Positions 10,527-22,370 of a stretch of 64,000 nucleotides of DNA are shown piece after piece. The notes beneath the pieces are model-generated. The model made no database searches. It was given only the letters and a program-made list of their open reading frames with translations, and was not told the DNA's origin. Each line of letters begins with the position of its first letter. Position 1 is the first letter of the stretch. Position numbers and translations under genes: made by a program. The stretch is from Kitagawia praeruptora (lineage: Eukaryota > Streptophyta > Magnoliopsida > Apiales > Apiaceae): assembly GCA_037693485.1 (NCBI GenBank), contig CM075351.1:155872501-155936500 (forward strand), read 5' to 3'.

Positions 10527-11924
10527 ATGGATTATTGGGAGCAAGAATTCGTAATTGTTTGTGAGCTGTGTGCAGGTGGACATTACACTCATCAATGTGA
10601 GTATAACAGAAACCGGCCAAATTTCAGCTGGGACTACAATCAGAGTGGTATGGAGCAATCTCAATATCCATTCTACCCGCTCCAAAATCAGCAGTTTGAA
10701 GATGAGCCATACAATCCAGGGGGAATTCAGCAGCAACAGGGGCAACAATTTCAGCATCAGTATGCCCCAGTGCATCAACACTTTCAACCTCCTGAATTTC
10801 AGCAGCAGCAATTTCAGACTTGGTCTATCCAACAGTCGACCGAAGAAGCTGAATTAGAAGAATTGAGATTGATGGCTAAAAGCAATGCATTGTCTCTCCA
10901 GAGAATAGGAGATCAGATTGGTCAAATTGCAAATGCATTACAAACATTGAATCAAATTGCAAGTGACACAGAAGGCCTAGATGTAGAGGAGGAGGACAAG
11001 AACCTTACTATCAGTCTTGACTGGCCTTTCTTAGCCACGGGTGAGACCATGATCGAAGTTCAGGAAGGAGAGTCTGAGGGCAGAGATGGGGAAGAAGCAG
11101 AACATGAAGCTGATAAGGAAGCAGAGTCGGAGGCAACCCAATCAGAAAATTCAGAATGTCCAGAAAATTCAATTCTGAATAATCAGCCGCAACCACTTCC
11201 TTTGCAATCTGAAAATTTTGAAGAATCAGCCCAAGATCAAGAAAATTCCAAGGCTCAAGCAGCTATGCTAATTCCTTCGAAGGATGAAGAGTGTCTCAGT
11301 GTGGAAGATGATGAATTAGAAGAGCATGTTCAGTTGTTGAATGCCGCTCCGTTGCAATCTGACTTCGACCAGCTGGAGGCCGAAGAGGAAAAGAGTATCA
11401 CTCCTGTTGAAAAATCTACTCCGGAGAAGACTACAGATATCGTCCAAATCAATTTTCCTCCTCCACATCCACAGAGGCTTCAGAAGCAAACTCTAGCCAT
11501 GAATTTGACGGCGGAGGATGAGGAGTGTTTTAGCTTGAAATTGGTTGATGCAGGGCAGAGTAAAAAGTATGACACGGAGGAGAAGGCAAAGCTTGGCCAA
11601 CTGAGGATTACAGTGCCTTGGTTGATAGGGTTACGTATTCCACATAAGTTGCTTGGAGTGGAAGATCTCTGGAATTCTCAGGTGCGCCTTAAGCCATTAA
11701 TTGAAGGAGCTCCCGAACTCGAGCTCAAAACATTGTTAGTTCACCTGGGGTATGCTTCTTGTAATTCATCTCCTTTGCTTGCTATTGTTATTGCTGCTAA
11801 CTTTTCAGGTAGGCGGGAGAATGTTGTTAAGAGATCTTGTGAGAAGCGAATACGGGTAAAGCTTGTTGTTGAAGATGTCGCTCCAGAAAAGATCATTAAA
11901 TGGCCTTATAGAGATGCGGTGTAG
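10527..11924 (+). CDS. Fused gag zinc-knuckle / pol-linker protein of the Athila-like element
   Basis: 465 residues; I chose the ATG at 10527, about 100 nt after the PBS. A zinc knuckle C12-x2-C15-x3-H19-x4-C24 of the Athila gag spacing comes only 11 residues after the start, so the capsid domain is missing. Then follow a Gln-rich segment (about residues 50-100), a probable coiled coil (about 110-150), a long Glu/Asp-rich region (about 155-300), and a C-terminal part with APELELK-type residues that resembles the linker just before reverse transcriptase in Athila polyproteins. It stops there: no protease D-S/T-G, RT YxDD or integrase motif. It is likely an RNA-binding or packaging protein produced by internal deletion and kept open. 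The protein function is inferred. Confidence 0.7.
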   Translation: MDYWEQEFVIVCELCAGGHYTHQCEYNRNRPNFSWDYNQSGMEQSQYPFYPLQNQQFEDEPYNPGGIQQQQGQQFQHQYAPVHQHFQPPEFQQQQFQTWSIQQSTEEAELEELRLMAKSNALSLQRIGDQIGQIANALQTLNQIASDTEGLDVEEEDKNLTISLDWPFLATGETMIEVQEGESEGRDGEEAEHEADKEAESEATQSENSECPENSILNNQPQPLPLQSENFEESAQDQENSKAQAAMLIPSKDEECLSVEDDELEEHVQLLNAAPLQSDFDQLEAEEEKSITPVEKSTPEKTTDIVQINFPPPHPQRLQKQTLAMNLTAEDEECFSLKLVDAGQSKKYDTEEKAKLGQLRITVPWLIGLRIPHKLLGVEDLWNSQVRLKPLIEGAPELELKTLLVHLGYASCNSSPLLAIVIAANFSGRRENVVKRSCEKRIRVKLVVEDVAPEKIIKWPYRDAV

Positions 11925-12033
11925 AAAATTTTCAAGAGGAAAATTGTGGCCAAGTCTAGCTAAAGACGTTAAAGAAAGGCGCTTCGTGGAGGCAACCCAT
12001 GCATTAGTATAGGAAAAAAAATTTTTTGAGTGT

Positions 12034-12038
<5 letters not shown>

Positions 12039-12090
<52 letters not shown>
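12039..12090 (+). repeat. Poly(A) run of 52
   Basis: An uninterrupted run of 52 A about 115 bp after the ORF stop, inside an LTR retrotransposon rather than at a LINE or SINE end. It is responsible for the apparent poly-Phe frame on the minus strand. The exact length is uncertain, as homopolymers are error-prone. Confidence 0.9.
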
Positions 12091-12092
<2 letters not shown>

Positions 12093-12115
12093 AATTTCGG
12101 GCAAATTGCAGGTCT

Positions 12116-12270
12116 GTAACGCAGGTAGCCCCTGCGTTACTGGAAGAAAAGCAAGTTGCGGGGCGGTAACGCAACTTGCAGTTGCGTTTCGGAATAAGAG
12201 GCAGCTAGCGCTCCTGTGGCGCAAGTAGCAGTTGCGTGTCTGTAATAAAAGCAAGTTGAATGCAACTTGC
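12116..12270 (+). other. Cluster of perfect short hairpins
   Basis: Three perfect inverted repeats with short loops lie within 155 bp: 12116-12140 (10-bp stem GTAACGCAGG), 12168-12188 (9-bp stem AACGCAACT) and 12251-12270 (8-bp stem GCAAGTTG). The same words (GTAACGCAA, GCAAGTTGC, AGTTGCG) recur between them. The cluster is GC-rich against an AT-rich background. An RNA structural role such as packaging is a guess. Confidence 0.75.
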
Positions 12271-12487
12271 GCAGTTTGTGCTTGGGACAGAATTTTCAGA
12301 AATTTTCTCACAGCTTTGTGCACTGCTTTTGTCCGTGAGTTGTGTGTTGTTTATATAAAAAAAAAAATTTTTTCTTCACCCCAAATTCTTTTATACCCCC
12401 ATTCTAAACCTAATTCTAATCCTTTTTCAATTCCAAAACCTTCCATCTTTTCTCCAAAAATTCTAAACCTTTTTCTATTCTATTTCA

Positions 12488-12488
<1 letters not shown>

Positions 12489-12544
<56 letters not shown>

Positions 12545-12602
12545 TTAGTATTATTTTTTATTTTTTATTTTTTATTTCTTTTTATTATTATTATTATTAT
12601 TT
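12489..12602 (+). repeat. (TTA)n microsatellite
   Basis: TTA repeats run from about 12490 to 12541 and again at 12580-12602, separated by T-rich sequence, within the Athila-like interior. No coding value. Confidence 0.9.
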
Positions 12603-12660
12603 AATAGACACACCTATACATACAAATCCAATTCCTCTTCTATTTTATTTAAATCTTTAA

Positions 12661-14358
12661 TAAATTCAATTCTAAAGAGGAATTTATTGCAAGTTCACCT
12701 CTTTGATTCGTATTGGGTAAATCTTTTTCTCTAATCTTATTTATATTACGAATTTGTGTTCTTGTCAATTGTGGGTTTTGTAGTATTCAGGCAAGGTGGC
12801 CAGTCTATGGAGCTCGAGCGCAGTATCCACCGCCAGATTATGATTCATTCGAGGAGGATGAGGACTCAGTTGGGTAGGTATGTTTTCTGCTATCCCTTGT
12901 ATTTACTTCCATTCAATGAGGGCATTGAATATGTTAAGTTTGGGGGTGATTTGGGGGATAGTAGTTGTATATATTGTTGTATTTTGTGTTCATATAGGAT
13001 ATCATGTTTGCATAGTAGTGATAGTTCATGCATGATTGTTATGTTCGTATTATCTACGTTTGTTTCATATAGGACATTTTATTTTATTTTCGTATACCAT
13101 GTGAGTTTTTCATTTAGTTGCATTTTCATGGCATGCATATTTCATGATCCCTTAGGACGAGCTGATTCTGATTGATAGGGGGATGTTGATTTAGGTGTGA
13201 TGATGATGAGTAGAGGGTTGATTTATAGTTTCTATGAAATTGACTTGCATGTTACGGGAACAAAATTTATTACACAGTCTCATTGGGGTGCTTTTGGGGC
13301 TAGGTTAGGGTCATGCCTGTGGGATGTTTTGAGATTTAATCACTTGTTTATATTTAGAATTTTCGTTATTCCCTTTATAGCGTAGGAACATTAAAGTCTA
13401 AGTTTGGGGGAAAACAGGAATTTCATGCTAGTTGTTAATATTTGTCAATAATGGCTAGGTGTCAAATGGCTAGTAGCCAGCTCATATTTATATGAGTAGT
13501 CTAGGGTTGGAAATGAGAAAGGCTCATTCCAGATTGCGAAAAAAAAAAAACAAAAAAAAAAAAAAAGAAAAAAAAATATAAAAGAAAAAAAAAGAGAAAA
13601 AAGGAAAAAAAAAAGGAAAAAAAAAAGAGTCTAGTATTGTTTGTTAATGCATAATTAACCAGAGTGAGCTCTTTAATACTCGAGTAATTAAGTCTGAGGG
13701 GACTTAGTCCTAGTGACCTAAGGCTTTATAGTCTGGGATCCTGCTGACCCAACACTCGCTACATGGGTATTATTGTATAAGCCTTTTGGGGTCTCATTCA
13801 TTGCACGGTTAAATAAGCATGCTTATTGTATATGTAGTGTCGTAGTATAGTAATAAAGCATGAGTTTCTGTCTACCTTGGATAAGGGTGGAGGTGTTCCT
13901 AGGTTATGGAGTGTCTACAGTCTATTCTAGTTATAAACCTGTGATTGTCTTGACGGAAAGCATGTATGATTTTTGACCTAGTTCTGGGGGTATTTCTGAT
14001 GAGCATTGCACACACGCACGTTTCTGTTCATGTATTGTTAGTATACGGGGACTTAGTCGAGCTCTGCTTGGATTTGTTGCATTCGTCGAGATATTTGCTT
14101 GTTAGTTGGTTTTGGTGAGTTTGAAGGGGGTCTTTGCATTTTTTTCATATTAGTTGCATTCATGCATTGCATTGCATTAGGTTAAATGGATTTTGTGGGT
14201 ACATTCACTATAGGCCCTCACGAGACCTTACTCGTCCACTAGGGCTGCCTAGGGGTTTAAAGGGCTTGTTGCATATGCCAAATGCAACCGTGATCACCTA
14301 CGGAAGTGGTACTAGTTAGTTAGTTGTAATTGTTAATGCTTGAGGACAAGCATCGGTT
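12661..14358 (+). other. Athila-like interior, non-coding part
   Basis: About 1.7 kb without a convincing ORF. It contains a broken A-rich block (13537-13627) and two internal copies of the purine-tract word TAAGTTTGGGGG (12935-12948 and 13399-13410) that match the true tract before the right LTR. The short frames at 12756-13175 and 13197-13385 show no recognisable domain. The region probably derives from the 3' untranslated part of an autonomous relative. Confidence 0.7.
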
Positions 14359-14359
14359 T

Positions 14360-14372
14360 AAGTTTGGGGGTG
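14360..14372 (+). promoter_or_regulatory. Polypurine tract of Athila-like element
   Basis: AAGTTTGGGGGTG immediately precedes the TG of the right LTR. The upstream words TTGAGGACAAGCAT also occur in this position in many plant Athila/Tat elements. Confidence 0.8.
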
Positions 14373-15848
14373 TGATAAGTGGATTTATATCCACTTGGAA
14401 CATTCTAAATCGGCTTAAATTGATTGTCTTGGACTCAAGTTTCTTGTAGTTTTGATGTGTTTTGCTTAGTTGTGCAGGTTTACGAGAATGTTGATTAAGG
14501 TGGATGCTTCTACAATTTTTTGGGAATTAAATGATTAAAATTCGGATTTTCTGGGAAGGCTGCGCAGCTTATACTGTTTTGGCCATATCTGGAGTTCTGT
14601 AAGTCCGTTTTTAGCGATCTTACTGCCCACGCGAAGCTTGAGAGATTTTCTACAACCTGGGATAGGAATCACGTGCAAGTAAAGTACTGAGTTAATTCGC
14701 GCAGGCAGACTTTGTGAAGCATGGCTGGGAAATTCCTGTTTTGCCCTTTTCGAGTTCTAATTATATTCCGGGCAGGATTTAGCACCTTAATTAAATTCTA
14801 ATTGTAATAGAATATTAAATATTTTTATTAGGCAAGAGGGAGAAAACGTTTTTTATGTATAAACGTCCTACCCTTGTAAACAGATACATACGTTCATATT
14901 GTAACCTAGTTTTATACAGAGGAGAGAGGAGGAGAAGGAATTCTTCCAAGCTAGTGACAAGCAAGGATTATTCTTGAAACCTTTGTATTCTTCTATTGTG
15001 GGAGTTCAATTCTAAACTTTATTCTTCTTCTTTATTTTTACTTGTTGATTTTAGAATTATGTTTTCCATAGAACCCATGATGACAATTAGGTCAATTATG
15101 GGCTAATTCGTTATCATGGGGTTTTAATGGATTTTGCTATGGATTCTAGTTATTGAGTGTTAATTATGCCTTGGTGTGTGATTGAATGTATTGATTGCCT
15201 AGTATGTTTATGCTTATTCGTTATAAGTGCGTCGCGAACACTTGTAATTGGTTGTTTAATCCTAGTGAATGCGAAAGTGGATCTAGGGTTTAGAACAATT
15301 CATGCTAGCATAGGTTTTTGCATGTGAAGAACATGTATTAATTTGTGATGTGATTCTAACCGTCTTGCATCGACTATGTGGTTTAATGGGTGCTTGATTT
15401 TCAACCGGTATGTGTTCAATTGCTATAGACATATAGGGACTACACATATTTGGTGACTATTTGACTTCTATCAATTGTGGATGATCAGTAGGATGGTATA
15501 TGCACAACGAAAGTTGGTATGTATCAGTTTAGTGCATCTAATCAGTAATCAACTCGGTCACATGCTAGGCTAAAGGGCATAAGATTCTAGATGAAGTAGT
15601 AATTGAAGTTGAAATCCCATGTTTGTTTATTATAAGGTTTAAGTTAAGTTATTTTCTCGTAATTGGCTTAGTTGGTAATCAATCATTAGTTAAATCAACC
15701 CAAAATTGTGATTGTCTTAGCAGTGAGTGTAAATCATTAGCTGGTGCATAAGTGAACATAACGAACAATTTGAGTCTCTGTGGGAACGAATCTTATTTAC
15801 TCTGTATTACTTGTTGACCACGTTCTCTTGCGTGAATAAGTGCGAACA
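14373..15848 (+). repeat. Right LTR of Athila-like element
   Basis: 1476 bp. By eye it is identical to 8948-10423, including the terminal hairpin. It ends GCGAACA and is followed by the target duplication TGAAC (15849-15853), after which the host element's internal region resumes. Confidence 0.93.
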
Positions 15849-16608
15849 TGAACCTTGTTGTGTGCCTTATTCAAGACATGACTAAAGGTAATTAACCTTC
15901 TTGTACTTCACAACACACAAGTGATGGCGTCCCATCAGACTGCTATCACACAGACAAACAGTCCTTGTGTCCCCTATAAATAGGGTTGTTCACCTCAGTT
16001 GGAGTAAAGAAACATAAAAAGATTCGAAAATCGAATTAACAATCAATTGATGAGAAATTCTCAGACATACCCCTGGATTACAACTAAACGGATTCCATGG
16101 GTACTACTTCAGAAGAAAAGGATAATCAGGAAAGAAATGACTGGCACAATACATAAATGAAATGATGATCTATCAACAATAGGATTATTCACTGATGAAG
16201 AAATTTCGAAACTCATGTATCAAACTTAACAGGGTTTAGAAACAAAAGAAATAGACATTATAGCCTCCATCATAACTGGAAATCCAACTTCAAGGAAAGA
16301 CAATTGTCAAAATAAACTCATCAAAGGAATATTGATTAAAAAAGAAAGGAAGGTATTGCCAGGGTCTCCACGTACATCTTCTTTGTCGACTCCTTCGCTG
16401 ACTCGTCATTCGATCTAGACTCTGAAGGTTCCACTACCTACAGCCTCAAGGGTTTCTACCCAACTCCGCTCAACTATCTGACACCACTCACATCTTAACT
16501 CACTAACTGGTACTATATCCAATAGTCCAACACGAGCCTTACTTAACTATACACACTCCTACACACTCTCATTTCTAGTTTACTATAACCTACGCTCTGA
16601 TACCAACC
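15849..16608 (-). other. Internal region 1, right part with PBS
   Basis: Matches 21611-22370. On the minus strand it begins with a 3-nt spacer and the PBS TGGTATCAGAGC (plus strand 16594-16605), then a leader with no intact gag. No ORF over 60 codons. Confidence 0.85.
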
Positions 16609-19600
16609 TGTAACGCCCCCAAATCCGGGGTCAGTAGATTTGGGCGTCATGCTAACAAACTCAATAATTCTAACAAAAATTGGGCATGATGTATTCGTAA
16701 ATACAACATAAACCTGCTGAATACCAAACTATAAATATGAAATCAAGATAAAACTGAAATCAAAATAAAAACTCAATCAACAGCTCTTGACCCCAACTCT
16801 CAACTCAGGATCTTAGGTTACAGTTCTAGAAACAAGAAAACCCAAAACCAACTTAAATACAACTCTATTTACAAAACTTATACAAACTTAAATCACTGGT
16901 ATAACTTCGAATAGAAGTATACCAGGCCAACTACTCAAATACATACTGTAACTACTAAAACTATATACACATACAACAAATCAAACTATAAATCTAAATA
17001 CCCTGATCCACGTCAGCTTCATAACAGCATCCTGCTTCTTCTTTCCACTTTCTGAACTGCGCAGGCTAAGCCTCGCCAACTAGCTTACTGAAAAGATAGA
17101 TTTTTAAAACAACAAGTGTGAGCCAAAGAATGCTCGGCAAGTTAATAATATAGTGAAATAACGATATTATGATAATTCATTGATGAGCAATATCAATGAA
17201 TACTTTAACTCAAGAGATCATTTAATTTCAATCATAGAGTAAAACTTTTTCATTTTCTTCCAACTATACGGCCTTAGATAAAACTTTGAGAAAAAGAATA
17301 TCAAGAAATTCCCCCAATTATTCTTACTCCCCTTTCACGTACAATGTTACTCGAGAAGGGAATAACTGGAAAACTTCTATCCATCCTTAATCTCATTGTT
17401 TTACCGAGTTCCCAATTTTATCAAGATAGAAAGCAACTAACTCTACTATCCAAAATTCCGAAATTACTGACCATTTATCTTGAAACATATATATCTTATC
17501 AAAACATTCCTTTCTTTCATCACTTTTCACTAAAACATTCTTTTTCTTAAAACCATTCCATTTTTAACACACACTTTTCATAAAACCTTTTAAAAACATT
17601 TAAGTTGATTGTATTGTTCTCCTGATTACGGACAATACGGATGATCAGCCACGTAAAGTCCCATTTCCTTTAAAATAGGGTTCCCAATTAGGCAACACAT
17701 TGGCCTTTAATGCTGGACTAGGACCACCCTAGCCTCTTACGCTAAATAAAAGTGCTGGACTAGGACCACCCTAGCCTCTTACGCTAAATAAAAGTGCTGG
17801 ACTAGGACCACCCTAGCCTCTTACGCTTTTCCAATTTATAAACAATTTAATATTTATAATTTAAAACATTTCATTTTTAAGTCCTTAAACTCACTGGCAA
17901 AAGACCAGCCCAGTATAAGGAATTTTTAAAAAAATCTTTAATTAATTAAACCATTTTCATTTACCATTGTAAAAGATTGAGGGTCAGGGAAGCAATTGAT
18001 ATAAGGAATTCATAAGCAGCAAAGCAACAAGATTAAAATAAACATGGCATGGATTTACAAGATTGAATCATAATCAACAACGCAACATATATCAATAAGG
18101 AAACATAAATCAATTAAAAAAAACAAGCAACTGTTAAGATTCTAGAAATTGAACAGCAATTTAAAAGATAATCCTGGAATAGAGGAATCTGAAGCTCAAG
18201 GGAAAATTTGAGTAATGCATTGGTTATAAACAAGTGAAGAGTTGTTAGTTAATAAAGAATAAAACAAGGGTTAGGTTCTAGAATTTAATTCAAAGGTTAT
18301 GAAGTTTGGTTAACTGGTGTGACTTAAAGGAATAAGCATAAGTAAAAGAATAAGATAAAGCAAGGCATAATTTATAAGTCAAGGAATATAGTTCGACAAG
18401 AAATAGGGTAAATAATAAGGTACATAAGTTGCAATGGTGATTTATAAGGAATACACAATAAGATATAACGGGGTTCAACAATAATTAAAAAGAATTAGCA
18501 ATAGGGTAATAAAGTTTCAATACAAAGTTCGAGTCACTTAAACAAAAGAAAGGGGTGCAGACCCTAGCAACATGACTTAGAGGAATAACTTTAAATTAAT
18601 AAAAGAAGGTTCACATCACTCAAGATAAATATGAAGGGAATAATTGCTTGCCAGAAAGGATTCGAAAGAACATATGAATAGTACAAAAGAATTCACATCA
18701 CTTGAACGATAAGTGAGGGATAGTATACTTGCCTCGATTCCAATGCATCGATTCGCTACTTACTATACTTCGGTCTTTACTCGACATGCATTCATTTTTC
18801 TTTAATCGTCTCGTCAACACGCTCGCTGGGTCCATAACGAATCCCTAATTATACTCGAAATAATAGTAAAGTACCATTTAGCACATAAATCATCCAATCG
18901 ATAACTAATTACTTATAACTCGCAAAGCAATACATACATAAATATATATATATCTACATCTCATTAATCATCACATATGTACTTAAATACTCATACACAT
19001 ACATGCCTTTAAATCTTTAAATCAAGTAATTTAAATAACTTTAAATACAGGGGATTTTTAGAAAATTTCGGCATGACCTATTCGTTTATCGGACTATGGG
19101 CACAGCCCCTCAAATATAATTCAACCCTGTTTTACAAAAATAAAGCTGCCTCAACTTGCAGCAACATAAAAGTAAACAAGTAAGAAAAGTACCCGCCCAG
19201 ACATGCGGCACCTAGCACATAATAATTTACATTACACTACTACTTACGCTACACCAATGATCGTATTTCTCACGCGTTTTAATGATACACGTGACAACCA
19301 ATCATTGATGTTCGTAAGCCCTAGGGAACAACCCCTAGCACTAACTATTACTTACGCTATATCAATGATCACATCACTCAAGTATATTAATTATACTCGT
19401 GATAGCTAGTCATGGATATTCGTAAGCCCTAGGGATTAGTCGAAAAGAATTACACAAGTCCTTTAAATATTGACATTTAAAAACTTGTGATCTTCTCATA
19501 ACCCCTAGCACAATTCTAATTATTATAAAATTCTAACATTTAACATGTATCACGTATTCCCATACTTACCATTTAGCACATAAGCATTTCCGACACCATA

Positions 19601-21240
19601 TGCAACTAGCAACTCATATAACCTCCACAAATTATACGACAACTGATAATTACCCACTAATGACCACAACTAATACCAATTCCATTACACTTTAGCAATT
19701 AGCATATAACAATTAACATTTCACAATTACTAACTCACACATTATGCAACTAACAATTATCAAGGTAAATTAGTAATCACCTACTAATCAATACCAAGTA
19801 CTCGAGAATTACGAATTTCGACAATTACTCAAACTCGACTTATAATATTTAGCACATAAACATACATCACTTAGTAAATATACTTTCCGAATTAAATACG
19901 GAAATTCCAATAATAATCATAATTTACCACATTGATCTAATTACGACAATTACCATAGTAACTCACGAATTAAATTAAATTTAATCACAACAATAATCTC
20001 ACTATTTAAATCCAATTACAATTACAACAATACTAATTAAATCACAACAACATATTCGCAATTCACCTCTAAATTAAATACATCAATTAAACCATATATC
20101 GAAATTTACACTAATTAAATTTCCACAGTTAGAAAATATATAGCAATTTACATCTAATTTAGTACGACAATTAAAGAGTTAAAACACAAAAATATACCAA
20201 TTCGTTTTGGTCCGATTCGACTCGCACACAAACCCATCTCCATCTCTCTATCTCTCTTCTTCACTGCTGTGTTCCTCGCCATTTCCTTCCTCCCCTGCTA
20301 CTACACCGCTGCTCGCGACTCCGCCACCACCACCGCCGGCCACCGCCGCCGCGCGGTGGGGTCGCGCCTTCTTCCTCCTCGCTGCTACAGTCTTGCCCGA
20401 TTACATACACATGCTGATTATACACACACACACACACACTCATACACGAGTATATACACACACATATATATACACACCAATTGATTTTAAACAATCACAC
20501 CCAATCTCTCTTCTTCTCTCTCAATCTCTTTTTCTTTCTTCCTTCTTCTCATTCCTTCTCTTTTCTTCGTTTCTTACTCTTCCGAGACTTTCTCGAGCCT
20601 TCTACTGCTGGGCTCTCTTTATTCTTTCATATTGGGCTTGGCCCAATAACAAATAAATCTCTACTACACCTCATTCGGCCCAATTATAACACTACTAAAC
20701 GATTCTTATAAATCGAAATTAAATAAAATATTCGGAAAATTAAACTTTTCATTTTTAAAATAAAGAATATAAAATTAAGAGCACACACATATTTTTAAAA
20801 TATTTTTCGGATCAAAAATGAATTAGATATGAATTTTCAAAGTTTTGATCCTTTAAATACAATAAAACTCTTAAAATCATTTTAAAATACTCGACCACCC
20901 AAATTAATCCACCCAACAATTTTAAAAACTAAATAAATAAATAAAGATAATTTTACAAAAGATTTCATGATTTTTAAGCCCTCAGATAATTAAATAAAGA
21001 TTTTTGAAGATCAATATTACTTGATTTAAATATTTTTAAATTACTAAAAATACCAATAAAATACTGGGGCACACATTGGCACACATAACTCAATATATAC
21101 TCATATAAACTCAATACTAAATATCGTTGAATTCCACAACGATATTCTCAAATCCAATTCCATTCTTTAAATACTAATTAACATAATTAAATAATAATAA
21201 AACGATAATAATAAATCCTAAAATAATCTGGGATCTTACA
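16609..21240 (-). repeat. LTR B (middle, recombinant) of the three-LTR element
   Basis: 4632 bp. In its first 1.6 kb (plus coordinates) it shares with LTR C all of about ten variants that separate C from A; from about 18437 on it lacks the variants special to C and follows A. The switch lies between 18219 and 18437. It contains the same minisatellite (from about 17711), CT-rich and CA-repeat blocks as LTR A. Confidence 0.92.
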
Positions 21241-22370
21241 TTCTACCCACCTTAAAAGGATTCCGTCCTCGGAATCAGGTAAAGAAGGGTTACTGGGGTT
21301 TACTCTACCAACTCGGGTTGTATCCGCAACTCTACTAATCTGAACTCTGGATACTTATTTACTATACTGGGATCTCTACTGATCTCTCTATATAGAACAA
21401 CTCTAATCGTAGTACTATACGTCACGCGTTACTAGTATTCTACACTCGATTGGCATACGTTCAAGACTAGTCGAGATATTATGATTCATGATATTTGAAA
21501 AGAACGATTTCACATCGAAGCAAAGGTTCCACAATTGTAGAATTAATTTATGAATTTTCAAACAAATATTCTTTGAAATGAAAGATTACCGAGTGATCAA
21601 TATGATCAAATGAACCTTGTTGCGTGCCTTATTCAAGACATGACTAAAGGTAATTAACCTTCTTGTACTTCACAACACACAAGTGATGGCGTCCCATCAG
21701 ACTGCTATCACACAGACAAACAGTCCTTGTGTCCCCTATAAATAGGGTTGTTCACCTCAGTTGGAGTAAAGAAACATAAAAAGATTCGAAAATCGAATTA
21801 ACAATCAATTGATGAGAAATTCTCAGACATACCCCTGGATTACAACTAAACGGATTCCATGGGTACTACTTCAGAAGAAAAGGATAATCAGGAAAGAAAT
21901 GACTGGCACAATACATAAATGAAATGATGATCTATCAACAATAGGATTATTCACTGATGAAGAAATTTCGAAACTCATGTATCAAACTTAACAGGGTTTA
22001 GAAACAAAAGAAATAGACATTATAGCCTCCATCATAACTGGAAATCCAACTTCAAGGAAAGACAATTGTCAAAATAAACTCATCAAAGGAATATTGATTA
22101 AAAAAGAAAGGAAGGTATTGCCAGGGTCTCCACGTACATCTTCTTTGTCGACTCCTTCGCTGACTCGTCATTCGATCTAGACTCTGAAGGTTCCACTACC
22201 TACAGCCTCAAGGGTTTCTACCCAACTCCGCTCAACTATCTGACACCACTCACATCTTAACTCACTAACTGGTACTATATCCAATAGTCCAACACGAGCC
22301 TTACTTAACTATACACACTCCTACACACTCTCATTTCTAGTTTACTATAACCTACGCTCTGATACCAACC
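21241..22370 (-). other. Internal region 2: complete 1.13-kb non-coding interior
   Basis: Runs from the purine tract (21241-21253) to the PBS (22356-22367) and shows the element's whole own interior. It has no gag, protease, RT or integrase motif in any frame and no ORF over 60 codons. With 4.6-kb LTRs around 1.1 kb of interior this is a LARD-like deletion derivative. Confidence 0.88.
22356..22367 (-). promoter_or_regulatory. Primer-binding site (initiator tRNA-Met type)
   Basis: TGGTATCAGAGC on the minus strand, three bases from the LTR C end. This 12-mer is the standard plant initiator-Met PBS. It fixes the element's orientation as minus. Confidence 0.9.

Larger units (their letters stand above)
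8948..15848 (+). mobile_element. Young Athila-like non-autonomous LTR retrotransposon
   Basis: 6901 bp with two 1476-bp LTRs that I could not tell apart by eye, TG...CA ends and a TGAAC target duplication (8943-8947, 15849-15853). The primer-binding site TGGCGCCGCTGCCGGGGAC (from 10430) matches the 3' end of tRNA-Asp with one mismatch, the PBS type known from Athila/Tat elements. A purine tract TTTGGGGGTG precedes the right LTR. The 3949-bp interior holds one ORF that keeps gag and pre-RT pieces but no protease, RT, RNase H or integrase. Identical LTRs mean very recent movement, which must have used another element's enzymes. Confidence 0.9.

Noticed and set aside
11805..12323. Minus-strand ORF with a long phenylalanine run
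   Set aside because: It is the reverse of the poly(A) run and antisense to the Athila-like ORF.
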